In this document: piece after piece, positions 8,230-17,051 of the stretch
Layout: each line of letters starts with the position of its first letter
How positions within the stretch are numbered: the first letter of the stretch is position 1
NCBI GenBank assembly: GCA_024686135.1
Contig: JAIBDQ010000015.1
Coordinates: 1 to 36,418, forward strand
Origin: Halobacteriovorax sp.
GTDB taxonomy: Bacteria > Bdellovibrionota > Bacteriovoracia > Bacteriovoracales > Bacteriovoracaceae
Reading direction: 5' to 3'
Length of the DNA: 36,418 bases
Position numbers and translations under genes: made by a program
The notes under the pieces: generated by a model
What the model was told of the DNA's origin: nothing
What the model saw: only the letters and a program-made list of their open reading frames with translations
Databases searched by the model: none

Positions 8230-9498
8230 ATGCTAGATTTGAAATTTATTCGCGAAAATCCTGATGCCATTAAACAGGCCGTAAAAATCAAAGGTGAAGG
8301 CCTTGATGTCGATGCACTTTTGGCCTTAGATCAGGAAGTCATTAAGTTAAAAACTGAAGCTCAAGAACTACAGACTGAGCGAAACTCTCATTCCAAGAAA
8401 ATCCCTAAAGCCTCAGCTGAAGACAGGCCTAAACTTATTGAAGAAGGTAAGGCCATCGGAGCTAAGCTCGATGAAATTAAGCCAAAGTTGGCAGCTAAAG
8501 AAGAAGAGCTTAAGGGCCTAATGTATTTAGTCCCAAGTATTCCTTCACCGGATGCACCAATAGGAGCTAGTGATGAGGATAATGTTGAAGTTAAGCTTCA
8601 TGGCGAAAAAACGAATTTTGATTTCAAACCACTCGACCATGTGGAAATCTTAGAAAAAAATAACTGGGCAGAATTTGAAAAAATTGCAAAAGTCTCAGGA
8701 TCTAGAAGTTATTCCCTAAGAAATGATATGGTTCTCTTAGAGATGGCCCTTCATCGTTTGGCCCTAGATAAGCTAAAAGAAAAAGGATTTACTCTAGTGA
8801 GTACACCGGCATTTGCTAGGGAAGAAGCTCTATATGGAACGGGCCACTTTCCTCAGGGACGTGATCAAGTTTATCACCTAGAAGAAGATGATCTCTATTT
8901 ATCAGGTACCGCTGAAGTTCAGCTAAACTCTCTTCACGGAGGGGATATGTTGAATGAAAATGATTTACCTATTCTTTACGCGGGAATGAGTCCGTGTTTT
9001 AGAAGAGAGGCTGGCTCTTACGGCCGTGATGTCCGAGGACTAATAAGAGTTCATCAGTTCATGAAAGTAGAGCAGTATATAATTTGTAAAAATGATCCAG
9101 AAGAGTCTGCCAGGTGGCATCAAACTCTTTTAGAGACAAGTGAAGAGATCGTTCAAGACCTAGAACTTCCATATCGAATTGTAGAATGTTGCACAGGAGA
9201 TATGGGAACAGGAAAAGTTCGAATGTTTGATATCGAATGCTGGGTTCCTAGCGAAAATAAATATAGAGAAACGCATAGCTGTTCCGCTCTTCATGAGTGG
9301 CAGTCTAGAAGAACAAATACCAGATACCGCGATAGCGAAGGTAAGGCTCAATATGTTCATACCTTGAACAACACCGCCATTGCTACCCCACGTATTATGG
9401 TTTCATATTTAGAATGTCATCAGCGTGAAGATGCTTCTCTCTATGTTCCAGAGAAACTAAGACCTTATATGGGTGGTGTCGATTCACTCAAGGGCTAA
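8230..9498 (+). CDS. serS: Seryl-tRNA synthetase
   Basis: 422 residues, normal length. It charges tRNA-Ser (and tRNA-Sec where present) with serine in the cytoplasm. The N-terminal 110 residues form the antiparallel coiled-coil arm that grips the long variable arm of tRNA-Ser. The class II core shows TGHFPQ, the serine-pocket stretch TAEVQL, motif 2 CFRREAGSYGRDVRG followed by HQFMKVEQ, and motif 3 TPRIMVSYLECHQ. The C-terminus is PEKLRPYMGG. Motif 3 is preceded by LNNTAIATPR rather than the LNGSGLAVGR type of E. coli, a known kind of variation between SerRS clades. The ATG follows GAGGGAATC. The next gene starts 3 bases after the stop. Confidence 0.97.
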   Translation: MLDLKFIRENPDAIKQAVKIKGEGLDVDALLALDQEVIKLKTEAQELQTERNSHSKKIPKASAEDRPKLIEEGKAIGAKLDEIKPKLAAKEEELKGLMYLVPSIPSPDAPIGASDEDNVEVKLHGEKTNFDFKPLDHVEILEKNNWAEFEKIAKVSGSRSYSLRNDMVLLEMALHRLALDKLKEKGFTLVSTPAFAREEALYGTGHFPQGRDQVYHLEEDDLYLSGTAEVQLNSLHGGDMLNENDLPILYAGMSPCFRREAGSYGRDVRGLIRVHQFMKVEQYIICKNDPEESARWHQTLLETSEEIVQDLELPYRIVECCTGDMGTGKVRMFDIECWVPSENKYRETHSCSALHEWQSRRTNTRYRDSEGKAQYVHTLNNTAIATPRIMVSYLECHQREDASLYVPEKLRPYMGGVDSLKG

Positions 9499-9501
9499 AC
9501 C

Positions 9502-10746
9502 ATGTGGTACGCCATTGATTTTGGTACTTCAAATTCATTACTGTCCTTTGTAGAAGAAGGCAAAGAACCTAGAGTTTTAAACTTAGAGAATGGGAATCCC
9601 ATTCTTCGCTCTCTTATATTTACCCCTCAGAAGAATAAATACTTTTTCGGTAACGAAGCTATTGAGAAATATCAGGAACTCGGTGGTGATGGTCGTTTTT
9701 TTAGGTCTCTAAAGAAGTTTTTGCCTGAACCAAGTTTTAAGGGAACTGAGGTTTTCGGTAAGCGAATGAAAATTGAAGATCTAATAGCCACAATGTTAAG
9801 AGAAATAAAAAAACGCGCTGATATAGAAACAGGAAACGATGTCAAAAATGTTGTTCTTGGAAGACCAGCGCTTTACTCCCTAGACCCGGCGAAAGATAAA
9901 CTTGCGGAAGATCGGATGAGATTGGCCGCAGAGATCGCGGGTTTTGAAAGAATTGAGTTTTGTCCTGAACCAATTGCTGCTGGTCTTGATGTGGTTGGAA
10001 ATGAATCAGAAGTGATTCTCATTTGTGACTTTGGTGGGGGGACATCGGATTTTACGTTATTAAAATCGGGAGAGTCTTTCTCTAAAGAGAATGTCTTAGG
10101 TCTTTCAGGGGTCTTTGTGGCCGGTGACGCTATTGACGGCCGTATAATGAGAAACTTTATTTCTGAACACTTTGGAAAAAATGTTAAGTACAAAGCTCCG
10201 ATGGGTAATAATTTATTAAGTTTTCCTACAAAGCTCTTAAAGAAACTTTGCAATCCTGCCCATATCGTTTTTTTAAAAGAAAGAGAGAACTGGGAGTTTT
10301 TAAAAGAGTTAGAGCAATGGTCAGTTGGGGGAGCAGATCAAAAATTCTTTAATCAGCTTTTTTGTCTTGTAGAAGAACAACTTGGGTATCCGATTTACTC
10401 AAAAATTGAAAAGTCTAAAATTGAACTAGGAAGTGAAGACTGCTCGAATTATCTTTTCGATCATCCAGGTATTCAAATCAATATGCCAATCAATAGAGAA
10501 AACTTTGAAGAAGCTGTAGGGCCAGAGCTAGAAGAAATCTTTAATAGTCTTAAAAAGGTATTTGACTCCTCAGGTGTTGAGTATGAGACGGTAGATCTTG
10601 TTCGAATCACAGGTGGGACAGGGCAAATGCCATTAGTTCAAAATCGTCTTATCGAACTATTCGGAGCCGATAAAATTCAAATGAATAAGGTCTTCCAGTC
10701 TGTGGTCACTGGTCTTGGAAAATATGCTCAAAGCCTCAGTAAGTAG
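9502..10746 (+). CDS. Hsp70-like ATPase without a substrate-binding domain (YegD-like)
   Basis: 414 residues covering only an actin/Hsp70 nucleotide-binding domain. Phosphate 1 motif IDFGTSNSLLSF lies at 4-15, phosphate 2 motif ICDFGGGTSDFTLL near 175-188, a connecting PEPIAAGLD before it, and an adenosine motif RITGGTGQMPLV near 370. DnaK would continue with about 220 residues of β-sandwich and lid, and these are absent. The inserted segment between the phosphate 2 and adenosine motifs is typical of YegD-type proteins. It probably hydrolyses ATP in the cytoplasm; the client and role are unknown. It starts 3 bases after serS, so co-expression with serine-tRNA charging is very likely, though a functional link is not shown. 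Confidence 0.88.
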   Translation: MWYAIDFGTSNSLLSFVEEGKEPRVLNLENGNPILRSLIFTPQKNKYFFGNEAIEKYQELGGDGRFFRSLKKFLPEPSFKGTEVFGKRMKIEDLIATMLREIKKRADIETGNDVKNVVLGRPALYSLDPAKDKLAEDRMRLAAEIAGFERIEFCPEPIAAGLDVVGNESEVILICDFGGGTSDFTLLKSGESFSKENVLGLSGVFVAGDAIDGRIMRNFISEHFGKNVKYKAPMGNNLLSFPTKLLKKLCNPAHIVFLKERENWEFLKELEQWSVGGADQKFFNQLFCLVEEQLGYPIYSKIEKSKIELGSEDCSNYLFDHPGIQINMPINRENFEEAVGPELEEIFNSLKKVFDSSGVEYETVDLVRITGGTGQMPLVQNRLIELFGADKIQMNKVFQSVVTGLGKYAQSLSK

Positions 10747-10823
10747 TTGAAATTTAAACACTTCTTGTCCTCTCATAGCTTAAGGTTCCTTCCTTATTAG
10801 CCGAAAAGCCATTAGGGAGTGCT

Positions 10824-12803
10824 GTGAATACTAAAAAGTTCTACATTCGTCTTACAATCTGGGGTCTAAGTCTATTAGGGCTAGCGTTTAGCAGTTTTCA
10901 TATTAATGCCAATTTTGAAGAGAGAGAGACCGAATTAATAGAGTCCCTTGATATGGTTCGCTCCATTCAAAATAAAATCATTGGCCATGAACTAAATGTG
11001 AAAGATGGACTAGAAACACAGGTGGAAGTTAAAACCTTAAAAAGTTTTCAAGAGAAAATTCCTATTTTAAAGAATAAATTATTAAAAGAAAATTTTGGAC
11101 AAAAGTACTTTAATGAATCTCGCGACTTAAATATCTCATATCAACAGTATTTATTTCAGATTGAAGAAGCTGAATTAAACTCAACAGTGATTGTAAGAAA
11201 AGTAAAAAGAGAACTGGAAGAGATTGAAAAGGAATTATACCAAGAGGTTAAAAAAGTCTCTATTGAAAAAATCCTTTGGGGAGCAGGAGGGGACTTCTTA
11301 CTCGTCTTAATCTCTTTGCTCGGTGGGATTGCCATAGTTGTCATGTTGAAAGATGAATTTAGAGATCTATTTACATCTAATCAAAACTTAATGGCCAAGC
11401 TAGAGGCAAGTCGTAAGGGTGAAGTTAGTGGGGACTGGTCTTTAGACCTTGAGAGTTTAAATATTTATTTAGAAAAAGACACAATAGAAATACTCAATCT
11501 AAATTTGTTTGATAGTGATCTCTCTTTTAAAAACTTCTTAGATTACTTTACAGAAGACTCGGGTAAAGAATTAAGAGAACAAGTTCATTTATGCTCTAGA
11601 GAGGGAGACCGCTTTTCAGTTGAATTACAAAAAAGGGAAATGAATGATGAAAAGTCTTGGGTAAATATATCAGGGTCTGTTGTCATTAACGAAGAAGGTA
11701 AAAAAATTGTAGGGTCTATCTCAGATATTGATGAATATAGGCAAGCCGAAACTCGTTTCCAATTATTATTTAGTCATATTTCTCAACCGGCTTTTATCTC
11801 TGGTGAAAATGGACTATGGGATTGCAATAATTCAGCTCTAAGGTTTTTTAAATTACGAAATAAGGAAGACTTTCTAGATAAAAAACTTGCTGAACTGTTT
11901 CCTTTAAATCAACCAGATGGAAAAGGCTCATTAAAATATTTAAAACTCCACATGAGAAAAAGTCAGCAGGAACAGCATCATCGATTTGGATGGACCTTTA
12001 GGCATAGAAAAGGCGAGACTGTTGCAGAAGTTCAATTATTTCCAATCAATATTAATGGCAATTCACTTTTTCTTCATATTCTCAAAAAGGATAGCGGCTA
12101 TGTGTCGGTTGTGAAGGATAAGCAGTTTCGAGTACTTATTTGCGATGCTAATGTTCATGGAAGAAGTATTTTACAGGCTTACTTCGAAGAGGAAGATTGG
12201 ATTGTAAAAACAGCGGATAATATGGCCGATGCCTTAGCTCTTAAGGAAGACTATTTTTTCGATATGATTATAGTTGATTTTTCAATCAATAACTTAAATC
12301 TAGAGCTGTTCAGGTTGAATCAAAGCAAAACACATATCGTTGGAATTAGTTCTGGAAAAGAAGATAAACTTCATAAGCCCCATGTGGATAGTATGATTTC
12401 TAAGCCGGTGATGAAAGAAGTTATCCTTGGTTTAATTCACAGAATTTCAGAGGCAACGGAGAAGTTAGTTGTTGAGGATGTCCTAGACCTTTACTCTGGT
12501 CGTTTTGAGATATTAACAAGCTATTGCAACGAGCTCGAGATTTATCTTGAAGAATTTAATGAACAGTTTCTAAGAAACTTAGACTTTGATGAGTGGGATA
12601 GTATGAGAGAAGACCTACTGACCCTTCAAACCATTTCTAAAAAATTCTCTTGTCGAGGTTTGAACTATCTCTTTGAAAAATCATTTAAAATTCTTAATGA
12701 AAGAGAGAACACTCAAATTAGAGATAGTCATCGGATTTTGGTTGCTTCATTTAGAGATCTAATACGTAATATTCGCTCCCAACTTGGGGATCGTGCAGCC
12801 TGA
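10824..12803 (+). CDS. Membrane PAS/receiver protein lacking a histidine-kinase core
   Basis: 659 residues from a GTG preceded by AGGGAG at good spacing. Transmembrane segments at about 12-28 and 156-175 flank a helical, charged periplasmic sensor region. PAS-like folds cover about 200-305 (ending VGSISDIDEYRQAE) and 310-420. A receiver domain at about 435-545 keeps D441, the phospho-acceptor D485 (MIIVDFS) and K527 (ISKP). The last 110 residues are helical and resemble an HPt domain, but the expected His in the H-x-x-K-G motif is Gln (LQTISKK, 602). There is no HisKA dimerisation helix and no HATPase N/G boxes. It therefore looks like a hybrid kinase stripped of catalysis, receiving phosphate from or regulating another kinase. 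The 3' end overlaps the convergent M23 gene by 45 bases. Confidence 0.82.
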   Translation: MNTKKFYIRLTIWGLSLLGLAFSSFHINANFEERETELIESLDMVRSIQNKIIGHELNVKDGLETQVEVKTLKSFQEKIPILKNKLLKENFGQKYFNESRDLNISYQQYLFQIEEAELNSTVIVRKVKRELEEIEKELYQEVKKVSIEKILWGAGGDFLLVLISLLGGIAIVVMLKDEFRDLFTSNQNLMAKLEASRKGEVSGDWSLDLESLNIYLEKDTIEILNLNLFDSDLSFKNFLDYFTEDSGKELREQVHLCSREGDRFSVELQKREMNDEKSWVNISGSVVINEEGKKIVGSISDIDEYRQAETRFQLLFSHISQPAFISGENGLWDCNNSALRFFKLRNKEDFLDKKLAELFPLNQPDGKGSLKYLKLHMRKSQQEQHHRFGWTFRHRKGETVAEVQLFPININGNSLFLHILKKDSGYVSVVKDKQFRVLICDANVHGRSILQAYFEEEDWIVKTADNMADALALKEDYFFDMIIVDFSINNLNLELFRLNQSKTHIVGISSGKEDKLHKPHVDSMISKPVMKEVILGLIHRISEATEKLVVEDVLDLYSGRFEILTSYCNELEIYLEEFNEQFLRNLDFDEWDSMREDLLTLQTISKKFSCRGLNYLFEKSFKILNERENTQIRDSHRILVASFRDLIRNIRSQLGDRAA

Positions 12804-13286
12804 TTTCGTTTTAAACTTAAAAGGAAGGCTTTTTCTATATCCCTTTTTTACTTCTTTAAAAACTTCAAAGTGCAAATGTGCACCATCACACCAGCCAGAG
12901 CATCCACTACGCCCTATAGGCAAACCCCGAGCGACTCTTTGTCCCTTCTTTACTCGCAATGAATTGTAAGCAAGATGGGCATAAAGAGCTTTTGTTCCAT
13001 CATCGTGCTCGATAATGACTTTATTGGCGTGTTTTAAAAATTTTTTATTGGCACCGCCGAGCTTAGAGTTTTCTTTTGTCTCTTTTACAACTCCTGTTCT
13101 TGAGGAGTAAACAAGTGTTCCAATGGGCATATCAAAATCAACCCCATACTGAAGAGGGGGCCTATGTGAGTATTTCCCATTGAACCCTTGAATAATTCGA
13201 AAGCTTTTTTTGGGAGAAAAAGGAGGGCTGTAAAAACATTTTGAAAAAGCGGGGGCAATTAAAAGAGCGATAATACTTAGAACCAC
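12759..13286 (-). CDS. Exported M23 (LytM-like) family protein, possibly inactive
   Basis: 175 residues with a short hydrophobic signal (VLSIIALLIAPAFS), so exported to the periplasm. The LytM fold is clear: QYGVDFDMPIGT, YAHL, and CDGAHLHFEV. Active LytM enzymes use the first His of H-x3-D as a zinc ligand; here it is Gln46 while D50, H104, H137 and H139 remain. Either it binds zinc differently or it is a non-catalytic regulator or peptidoglycan-binding protein. The start is GTG: an in-frame TAA lies two codons upstream, so nothing longer is possible. It overlaps the end of the preceding MtfA-like gene by 10 bases, implying translational coupling, and converges on the PAS/receiver gene with a 45-base overlap. 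Confidence 0.85.
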   Translation of the reverse strand: MVLSIIALLIAPAFSKCFYSPPFSPKKSFRIIQGFNGKYSHRPPLQYGVDFDMPIGTLVYSSRTGVVKETKENSKLGGANKKFLKHANKVIIEHDDGTKALYAHLAYNSLRVKKGQRVARGLPIGRSGCSGWCDGAHLHFEVFKEVKKGYRKSLPFKFKTKSGCTIPKLGANITY

Positions 13287-13711
13287 TTCTTATACTCAAC
13301 TTTTAAGAGCTCTTCAGGTGAAGAGACTTGTAAAAAACCTTGACCATCTTTTTGAGTCCTTCCAATCTTTATGGTGGATAACTTAGTTAAGTATTTACCT
13401 TTCTTTTTGTGAACGGCCATGGCCAAATAAGCGCAGATTAAAATTTGTTGGTCCCATTTCATACGCTTTGGTTCAAAAAATTTTTCAGCCATATAAACCT
13501 TTAAAAGCTTTTTGATCTCTTCCTGTTCAGCTTCGTTTAGATCAGAAAACCCTTTCACATCGTTATTTAGGACACGCTCCCAGGCCTCAGGCATTTCTGC
13601 TTTCGCTACCCGGCCCCGGTGAAGGTATGGAAAAATATAGACGATTGAGAGGTAACATAAGAAGGCCACAACCGAAAAAATACCTAAAAAAGTTAAGATG
13701 GAATTAAACAT
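13277..13711 (-). CDS. Membrane-anchored MtfA-like protein lacking the peptidase half
   Basis: 144 residues from the ATG at 13711. One transmembrane segment at about 4-28 is followed by a cytoplasmic part. Residues 43-117 (AWERVL, LNEAEQEEIKKLL, AEKFFEP, LTKLSTIKI) match the N-terminal part of the MtfA/M90 peptidase family by eye: the E-x-E-Q helix, the F/E-K motif and the strand that precedes the catalytic region. MtfA then carries HExxH, but this protein ends about 30 residues later with no such motif. A longer frame from GTG 13783 exists. I prefer 13711 because TATAAT sits 6 bases upstream of it and a strong opposite-strand promoter occupies 13777-13805. No Shine-Dalgarno is present for either. 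Confidence 0.6.
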   Translation of the reverse strand: MFNSILTFLGIFSVVAFLCYLSIVYIFPYLHRGRVAKAEMPEAWERVLNNDVKGFSDLNEAEQEEIKKLLKVYMAEKFFEPKRMKWDQQILICAYLAMAVHKKKGKYLTKLSTIKIGRTQKDGQGFLQVSSPEELLKVEYKKWF

Positions 13712-13716
13712 GGACT

Positions 13717-13722
13717 TATTAT
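13717..13722 (-). promoter_or_regulatory. -10 element 6 bases before the MtfA-like ATG
   Basis: A perfect TATAAT on the minus strand is followed by AAGTCC and then the ATG at 13711. No clear -35 hexamer was found at 16-18 bases. The position predicts a leaderless transcript. Confidence 0.4.
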
Positions 13723-13776
13723 AGTGAAAACTGACTATTATCGCGAAGGAAGCGATGCACAGTAGCTTCTTACATT

Positions 13777-13805
13777 TTGACACTGCTTATAAAGACAAAT
13801 ATTAT
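13777..13805 (+). promoter_or_regulatory. Near-consensus σ70 promoter of the rapA operon
   Basis: Perfect -35 TTGACA (13777-13782), 17-base spacer and -10 TATTAT (13800-13805). Transcription should start near 13812, giving a leader of about 32 bases before the ATG at 13844. This is the best promoter match in the window. Confidence 0.75.
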
Positions 13806-13843
13806 AGGGTACACACACAAATACACGCAGAGAGTTAAAATTT

Positions 13844-14101
13844 ATGGATGAGACTAAAGTTCCTCGAACAGAGCGGGCTAGAGTGGCAGTAGAAAGGGCA
13901 AGAAAAATTGTTTCGAATAATAGCGAAATGGTTGATGATCTCTTGGTAGACCTTCCTGAATATCGTGATCGTCATGAGCCGCACAGTATTGCTTTAGAAG
14001 ATTTTAAATTCGATCTAGAAGGTGGAGAGGAAGTTATTCATCAAAAAATAAGGACAACAAATAAGTTTGTAACTTTTTTTAGAGATATGCTGAGTCAATA
14101 G
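13844..14101 (+). CDS. Small protein of unknown function upstream of rapA
   Basis: 85 residues with no signal peptide or membrane segment; charged, with predicted helices (RARVAVERARKIV) and an acidic middle (VDDLLVDLPEYRD). I do not recognise a family. AGAGAG at 13829-13834 lies 9 bases before the ATG, and a near-consensus promoter lies just upstream, so expression is well supported. The next gene starts 12 bases after the stop, then rapA, making a three-gene unit. Confidence 0.7.
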   Translation: MDETKVPRTERARVAVERARKIVSNNSEMVDDLLVDLPEYRDRHEPHSIALEDFKFDLEGGEEVIHQKIRTTNKFVTFFRDMLSQ

Positions 14102-14112
14102 TTGGAGTAGAA

Positions 14113-14301
14113 ATGCCAAAAGATAAAAATATAAAAAAACGCCAAAAGCGCCAAGAGAAGAAGAAGAACTCAAAAGGTCATAATTCTTTAAAGAAAGAGT
14201 TTTCTGAAGAAGAAAAGCAGGCCGGTAAACTTCATATTTATGTATTGATTGGTCTGACAATTATAGTTTCAGGTTTTATTATTTATTCCTATACTAAGTA
14301 A
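14113..14301 (+). CDS. Small tail-anchored membrane protein
   Basis: 62 residues. The first 40 are extremely basic (KNIKKRQKRQEKKKNSKG), followed by an acidic patch. The last 20 form one transmembrane helix (IYVLIGLTIIVSGFIIYSY) ending in TK. The Lys/Arg-rich face should stay in the cytoplasm, where it could touch nucleic acid or ribosomes. No family recognised. GGAG lies upstream of the ATG (14103-14106). It sits between the 85-residue protein and rapA, 8 bases before the latter. Confidence 0.7.
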   Translation: MPKDKNIKKRQKRQEKKKNSKGHNSLKKEFSEEEKQAGKLHIYVLIGLTIIVSGFIIYSYTK

Positions 14302-14309
14302 GCCTCAAA

Positions 14310-17051
14310 ATGAATTATTTTCCCGGACAGCGTTGGATGAGCCAGACCGAGCCTGAGCTCGGCTTAGGTGTTATTAAATCTAACGAGGGAAAGGTCATTG
14401 TCGTTATTTTTCCAGCGAGTCAAACTGAAAGAACCTATGGGTTTAAAACCGCCCCTCTAAAAAGAGTTAAGTTTGATGTTGGTGATGAAATTATTTCTCA
14501 TGACGGCAATAAGCATATGGTTCAAGAGGTGCTAGAGAATGAAAACCTTTTTCTTTATCATACAAAAACAGGTCTTATTGTTGAGACAGAACTTAGTGAT
14601 CATATTTTCTTTAAACATCCTGAAGACAGACTTTTAAATGGAAGTGGGGATAGCTTAAAGCTTTTTAATCTTAGACAGAGAACAATTGAGGTTAATAGAA
14701 ATTGGCTGATGTCCGATGCCAAAGGTTTTCAGGGCGGAAGGCTTTCATTAATTCCTCATCAGTATTATGTAGCTTCTAAAATATTAAAAAGACCATACCC
14801 ACGAGTTTTATTAGCGGATGAAGTGGGGCTTGGGAAAACAATAGAAGCAGGTCTAATCCTACATAATCTGGTCGTCTCAGACAGGATGAACCGAGCTCTT
14901 ATTATCTTACCAGACAGTCTTGTTTATCAGTGGTTTGTGGAGATGCATCGAAAGTTCAACTTGAGCTTCACTGTAGTTAATCAAGAAACGAACGTAGAGT
15001 CAGGTGTTAATCCGTTTTTAGAAAAAGAGCTTGTTATTACAAGTTGGGGTCTTTTAAGAGGATCTGAAATGGCGCGGGAGCTACTTAATCAAGCGAAATT
15101 TGACCTCCTTATTGTAGATGAGGCACACCAAATTAAATGGTCTCCAGAAAAAGAAAGCATGGAGTATAGTTATCTAAAGAAATTGAGTAGCCGAATTCCT
15201 GGCCTTCTTTTGCTAACGGCAACACCTGAAACCTTAGGAGTTGAATCCCATTATGCGAGACTGCATCTTATTGACCCAAATCGCTTTACAAGCCTTGAAG
15301 AGTATTTAGAAGAGTCTAAACATTTTCAAGTTCTCGGTGGATTAGCAAAGAAAATCCATGATGATATTGAATTAAGCAGTAGTGAAAAATCTGAGTTAAA
15401 GAAAATTGCACCTGAGATTGAAGAAAGCTGGAGCAAGGAAAGATTGCTTCGCGAACTAGTTGATACTCATGGTACTGGGCGAATTTTCTTTAGAAATACT
15501 AGAAAGAAAATGATTAACGAATTTAACTTCTTTCCTAAAAGGATTCTTCATCCCTATAAGCTTAATAACTTAAAAGAAATTGAAGGCATTGACGATGATC
15601 ATGAAATAGGCCCCTCTTTTAAAGAGAAAGCAAAATGGTTAGTGGACCTGCTAGTAAATGATAAGGAACTAGAAGAAGAAAAAATTCTATTGATTTGCCG
15701 AAGCAAAAATAAAATTCAGGCCTTAGAGAAAATCTTAAAAGAAGAAGTTGCTAGCATTAAAACGTCATTATTTCATTCGGGCCTTTCGATGATGGCAAGA
15801 GATAGGCAAGCGGCTTACTTTGCAGATCCGAATGGAGCTAAAATACTACTTTGTACTGAAATCGGATCAGAAGGTCGCAATTTTGAATTTTGCAGTCACT
15901 TAGTGCTCCTAGATCATCCAAAAAAGCCTGAATTTTTAGAGCAAAGAATTGGAAGGCTCGATCGTATTGGTCAAAAAAGAGATGTCAATATTCATGTCCC
16001 CTATATTGAGGATACTTGGGAAGAAATTCTTTTTGACTGGTATCACGAGGGGATCGGTGCTTATGAAGGAGCCCCTATTGGCGCTCATCAAATCTTTGAA
16101 GAATTTAAAACTGACCTCTTTCTTTCCTTTAGAAAGGAAAAAAAATCAAACGAAGTGATTAAGTCGACCCAGGATAGATATAAGTCCGTTAAAAAGAGCA
16201 TTGAAGAAGGTCGAGATGTTCTTGTGGAGTTTAACTCTTTTGAGCATGAAGAAGCCCATCGAATAGTTAAAAAGATTGAAAGGGCCGACCAGGAAGATGA
16301 ACTTTCCTCATTTATGTTTAGAGTCTTTGATAATTTTGGGGTTGATATAGATGATGTCGATGCCCACTCCTATTTTATCAAACCAAACTCCAATATGTTT
16401 ATTCCCCACTTTCCCGGATTAACAAATCAAGGTCTTACAATAACTTTTTCAAGAACGAAGGCCCTCGAGCGGGAAGAGTTTACTTTTCTAACTTGGGATC
16501 ACCCAATGGTTCGGGGAATTATTGATTTAATTTTGAGTGAAGACTTTGGAAATGTCTCTTTAGCGGTTAGAGAAAAAGGGGGAGGGGCCGGAAAGACCTT
16601 CCTCGAGTGCTTTTATTCAGTAGAGTTCAGCGGTCCCAAGGAATACGAAGTCGGGAGATACTTCCCTCATCAAAGTGTTAGGGTCTTAATTGATAGAGAA
16701 GATAAGGACTTTACTGAGAAATGGGATAAGGAAACAATTGATTCAAAAATTGTAGAAGCCTCAAAGGATATTTGGGAAGGGGTAAGCCGCATTCCTAAAA
16801 AATTTATAAAGGAGAGAATTAGGACTGCAAAAAGTATTGCAGAAACTAAATCTAAAACCTTATGTATTGGTCTAAAAGAACAAATGGAAAAAGAATTAAA
16901 TTCAGAAATTGAAAGAATGAATGAGTTAATTAGAAAAAATCCTCAAATTGGTAATACAGAGCTTATTTTTCTGGAAAATAAAAAAAGAGAATTATTGAGC
17001 ATATTAAATAAGGCAAATATTAATCTAGATTCTTTTAGATTAATTCTTTAA
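14310..17051 (+). CDS. rapA: RapA-type SNF2 ATPase (RNA polymerase-associated)
   Basis: 913 residues (E. coli RapA 968). The N-terminus YFPGQRWMSQTEPELGLG and the following β-rich region fit the RapA Tudor-like modules. SNF2 motor motifs are complete: DEVGLGKTIEAGLI (motif I), IVDEAHQIKW (II), LLLTATP (III), HSGLSMMARDRQAAYF, ILLCTEIGSEGRNF (V) and EQRIGRLDRIGQ (VI). The C-terminal region has the RapA layout with a helical end. RapA binds RNA polymerase and helps recycle it after stalling or termination. It is the third gene of the unit behind the 13777 promoter. Its last 12 bases overlap the convergent gene ending at 17040. A defence-type SNF2 helicase is the alternative but there are no methylase or nuclease genes. 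Confidence 0.93.
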   Translation: MNYFPGQRWMSQTEPELGLGVIKSNEGKVIVVIFPASQTERTYGFKTAPLKRVKFDVGDEIISHDGNKHMVQEVLENENLFLYHTKTGLIVETELSDHIFFKHPEDRLLNGSGDSLKLFNLRQRTIEVNRNWLMSDAKGFQGGRLSLIPHQYYVASKILKRPYPRVLLADEVGLGKTIEAGLILHNLVVSDRMNRALIILPDSLVYQWFVEMHRKFNLSFTVVNQETNVESGVNPFLEKELVITSWGLLRGSEMARELLNQAKFDLLIVDEAHQIKWSPEKESMEYSYLKKLSSRIPGLLLLTATPETLGVESHYARLHLIDPNRFTSLEEYLEESKHFQVLGGLAKKIHDDIELSSSEKSELKKIAPEIEESWSKERLLRELVDTHGTGRIFFRNTRKKMINEFNFFPKRILHPYKLNNLKEIEGIDDDHEIGPSFKEKAKWLVDLLVNDKELEEEKILLICRSKNKIQALEKILKEEVASIKTSLFHSGLSMMARDRQAAYFADPNGAKILLCTEIGSEGRNFEFCSHLVLLDHPKKPEFLEQRIGRLDRIGQKRDVNIHVPYIEDTWEEILFDWYHEGIGAYEGAPIGAHQIFEEFKTDLFLSFRKEKKSNEVIKSTQDRYKSVKKSIEEGRDVLVEFNSFEHEEAHRIVKKIERADQEDELSSFMFRVFDNFGVDIDDVDAHSYFIKPNSNMFIPHFPGLTNQGLTITFSRTKALEREEFTFLTWDHPMVRGIIDLILSEDFGNVSLAVREKGGGAGKTFLECFYSVEFSGPKEYEVGRYFPHQSVRVLIDREDKDFTEKWDKETIDSKIVEASKDIWEGVSRIPKKFIKERIRTAKSIAETKSKTLCIGLKEQMEKELNSEIERMNELIRKNPQIGNTELIFLENKKRELLSILNKANINLDSFRLIL

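Noticed and set aside
13277-13783. Longer MtfA-like protein starting at GTG 13783
   Set aside because: It has no ribosome binding site and would begin inside the opposite-strand promoter; ATG 13711 gives a cleaner membrane anchor with a -10 element upstream. Not fully excluded.
14310-17051. Anti-phage SNF2 helicase
   Set aside because: The N-terminal modules and length are those of RapA, and no methylase, nuclease or other defence gene is adjacent.
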